The notes below the pieces were generated by a model. The model searched no databases and was not told the origin of the DNA. It saw nothing but the letters and a program-made list of their open reading frames with translations. From an uncultured Mucilaginibacter sp. (lineage in GTDB: Bacteria > Bacteroidota > Bacteroidia > Sphingobacteriales > Sphingobacteriaceae), in assembly GCF_946481715.1 (NCBI RefSeq), contig NZ_CAMLOV010000080.1:1-23586 (forward strand): a stretch of 23,586 bases of DNA, in the 5' to 3' direction. Below are positions 22,389-23,586 of this stretch, piece by piece; position 1 is the first letter of the stretch, and every line of letters starts with the position of its first letter. A program made the translations under genes and the position numbers.

Positions 22389-22811
22389 TTACTCAAAAAC
22401 GATCTTCTCCGGCCCGGACAGTTTGTTGATGTGGCAGTTGCAGCCGCCTGATATTTTTAGGGCGGCTGATACGGTTTTATTTGTAGCAGTACTGGTTGCG
22501 GTTATTTTTATATCATCGCCTTCTGTAGAAAATTCGTCTTTATTACTATCTGTGGCCACATAATAGGTATTTGGAGAAAAACCCGGGTCGATCACATTTT
22601 TGGCTACTACTGCTGTATTAGTGCGCAGGTTAGTAACACTGATATCTTTTACGGCAATATTATTGCCATCCTTATCAACAAAGGTTACCCCTAAGGATCG
22701 AAACTCTAAAGTACAGTTTTGGTTTGCATCACAACCCACTGGCAGATTGGCTTTATTACAGGCAGAAAAACCGGTAAGCAACAAAAGCGCGAATGATAAT
22801 TTCCTCAGCAT
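22389..22811 (-). CDS. Small lipoprotein B, CNCH-motif family of unknown function (paralog of A)
   Basis: A 140-residue predicted lipoprotein starting MLRKLSFALLLLTGFSAC, with lipobox FSAC (C18). The mature domain parallels lipoprotein A throughout: GCDANQNC (C27, C33), VTFVDKDGNNIAVKDISVTN, NLRTNTAVVAK, FSTEGDDIKITATSTATNK and SGGCNCH (C124, C126, H127) with KLSG and IVFE at the end. Much of the region between these blocks aligns without large gaps, showing a tandem duplication with considerable divergence. The motif is CxCH, not the haem-binding CxxCH. Function unknown; an outer-membrane or periplasm-facing protein with paired cysteines is the most that can be said. Confidence 0.85.
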   Translation of the reverse strand: MLRKLSFALLLLTGFSACNKANLPVGCDANQNCTLEFRSLGVTFVDKDGNNIAVKDISVTNLRTNTAVVAKNVIDPGFSPNTYYVATDSNKDEFSTEGDDIKITATSTATNKTVSAALKISGGCNCHINKLSGPEKIVFE

Positions 22812-22886
22812 AACAATTGGTTTTATAAGTATTACGCGCCATTGGCAAAGAACGATACAATTGCACCGCTATTTATAAATTTATAG

Positions 22887-23309
22887 TTAAAGTACCTGGT
22901 TAAACTCGAGCCTTTCGCCATCAGGGCCGGTGATGTTAAAGTACTTGCAACCCCGCTCCCAAAATTGCAGGAAGACAGGTTCGGGTTCGATGATATTGAA
23001 ACCCGCCTGTTTAATAATGTTATAGGTTGCATCAATATCCGATACATCAAAAGCAACATGATCTATATGCCCGTTGCCTCTGCCTTTAATATCAGCTAAA
23101 TCCGCTTCGGGCAATTGGTAAAGTTCTATCACCATGTTGCCGCGTTTCATCATTACGCAGGTACCCCGCTGCCCTTCGGCTCCAAAGCCGGCCTGCATCG
23201 CACTTGTAAATCCAAACTGCTGGTAAAAAGATTGCGAATTGCCGATATTGGTTACCGGTATGCCGATGTGCTGTATGGCATTAATGGTTAAATTGATAGC
23301 TTGCCGCAT
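22887..23309 (-). CDS. VOC superfamily protein (glyoxalase/dioxygenase-like)
   Basis: A 140-residue protein with two beta-alpha-beta-beta-beta halves of the vicinal oxygen chelate fold. The four metal ligands expected for a glyoxalase I-like active site are in place: H14 (IQHIGIPV), E62 (VIELYQL), H84 (HIDHVAFDV) and E135 (RLEFNQ). The start is taken at the ATG at 23309 (MRQAINLTINAIQHIGIPV); a longer frame reaches 23414 but its first 35 residues are basic, Phe/Cys-rich and would overlap the divergent gene at 23367. GPDGERLEF near the end is typical of the family. Substrate cannot be assigned: glyoxalase, epimerase or dioxygenase activities all occur with this ligand set. Confidence 0.88.
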   Translation of the reverse strand: MRQAINLTINAIQHIGIPVTNIGNSQSFYQQFGFTSAMQAGFGAEGQRGTCVMMKRGNMVIELYQLPEADLADIKGRGNGHIDHVAFDVSDIDATYNIIKQAGFNIIEPEPVFLQFWERGCKYFNITGPDGERLEFNQVL

Positions 23310-23366
23310 AACAATAGCTTTAAAGGTGGCTCTTATTTTGTACTTTAGAAAAACACAACCAAACGT

Positions 23367-23586
23367 ATGAAACTTATCGCACAGATTTTGATAGCCCTGA
23401 TAGCTCTTGAACATATTTATATTTTATGGATAGAAATGTTCGCATGGACTACCAAAGGCAAAGCCACCTTTAAATCCCTGCCTGCGGAGCTGTTCGAGCC
23501 TACCAAAACATTGGCGGCAAACCAGGGCCTTTACAATGGCTTTTTGGCGGCAGGGTTAATATGGTCTTTGCTAATCGGCGATGCCG
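23367..23586 (+). CDS. DUF1304 family membrane protein (partial, cut at window end)
   Basis: The first 73 codons, starting MKLIAQILIALIALEHIYIL, with a hydrophobic segment at about 3-25, the motif EHIYILWIEMFAW, and a second hydrophobic segment beginning at NGFLAAGLIWSLLIG. EHxYIxxxEMFxW and NQGLYNGFLAAG are, from memory, the hallmarks of DUF1304, a family of about 120-residue, four-helix integral membrane proteins of unknown function. It diverges from the VOC gene, with start codons 57 nt apart, so the two promoters must share that space. TACTTTAG (23341-23348) is a one-mismatch -7 candidate. The C-terminal part lies outside the window. Confidence 0.85.
   Translation, partial: MKLIAQILIALIALEHIYILWIEMFAWTTKGKATFKSLPAELFEPTKTLAANQGLYNGFLAAGLIWSLLIGDA

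Noticed and set aside
22389..22811. Cytochrome c haem-binding motif in the lipoproteins
   Set aside because: The motif is CNCH (CxCH), not CxxCH, in both paralogs.
23310..23414. Longer VOC protein starting at 23414
   Set aside because: The extra 35 residues precede a normal VOC start, have unlikely composition and would overlap the divergent DUF1304 gene.

Overview
The window is chromosomal DNA of a Bacteroidota bacterium, most likely a member of the Sphingobacteriaceae (Mucilaginibacter/Pedobacter-like). The evidence is the protein style (FtsZ ending in SFLHDNVD, an enlarged MraY, an FtsI with one PASTA domain, a Bacteroidetes-type short FtsL), a promoter with the TTTG-N19-TAnnTTTG form used by Bacteroidetes sigma-ABfr, few Shine-Dalgarno-like sites, and palindromic intergenic elements of the sort common in this phylum. 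The genus is inferred, not proven.

Layout. 1-313: the last codons of an unidentified + strand gene, a bidirectional terminator, and a 58-residue histone H1-like (Hc1) gene on the minus strand. 682-1926: a PLP-dependent alpha-oxoamine synthase on the minus strand with its own promoter and terminator. 2195-18625: a complete division and cell wall (dcw) cluster, all on the minus strand, transcribed in the order mraZ, rsmH, ftsL, ftsI, murE, mraY, murD, ftsW, murG, murC, ftsQ, ftsA, ftsZ. These genes make the UDP-MurNAc-peptide (murC, murD, murE), move it to lipid I/II (mraY, murG), polymerise and cross-link it at the septum (ftsW, ftsI) and build the divisome (ftsL, ftsQ, ftsA, ftsZ). murF, ddl and murB are not in the cluster. 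19096-19920: purU on the + strand, divergent from mraZ. 20100-22811, minus strand: a secreted GH32 fructan hydrolase and two tandem paralogous small lipoproteins of unknown function. 22887-23309: a VOC-fold protein. 23367-end: a DUF1304 membrane protein, cut by the window edge.

The dcw cluster falls into tight blocks with overlapping or near-abutting genes (mraZ to mraY; murC to ftsA) and looser junctions (murD/mraY, ftsW/murD, murG/ftsW, murC/murG, ftsZ/ftsA) where non-coding repeats, helically phased T-tracts, a terminator-like hairpin, a REP-like palindrome and a cluster of five DnaA-box-like sites are concentrated. The mraZ leader carries a 10-bp-period GTGG array fitting a MraZ operator. 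A second, more canonical GTGGG-N5-GTGGG pair lies on the purU side of the divergent region.

The items most worth a second look are the DnaA-box cluster upstream of ftsZ, the second MraZ-type box, the Lys/Ala/Pro-rich tail on FtsQ, the phased repeats inside the operon, and the paired CNCH-motif lipoproteins. All functional calls come from reading the sequence; no database search was run.
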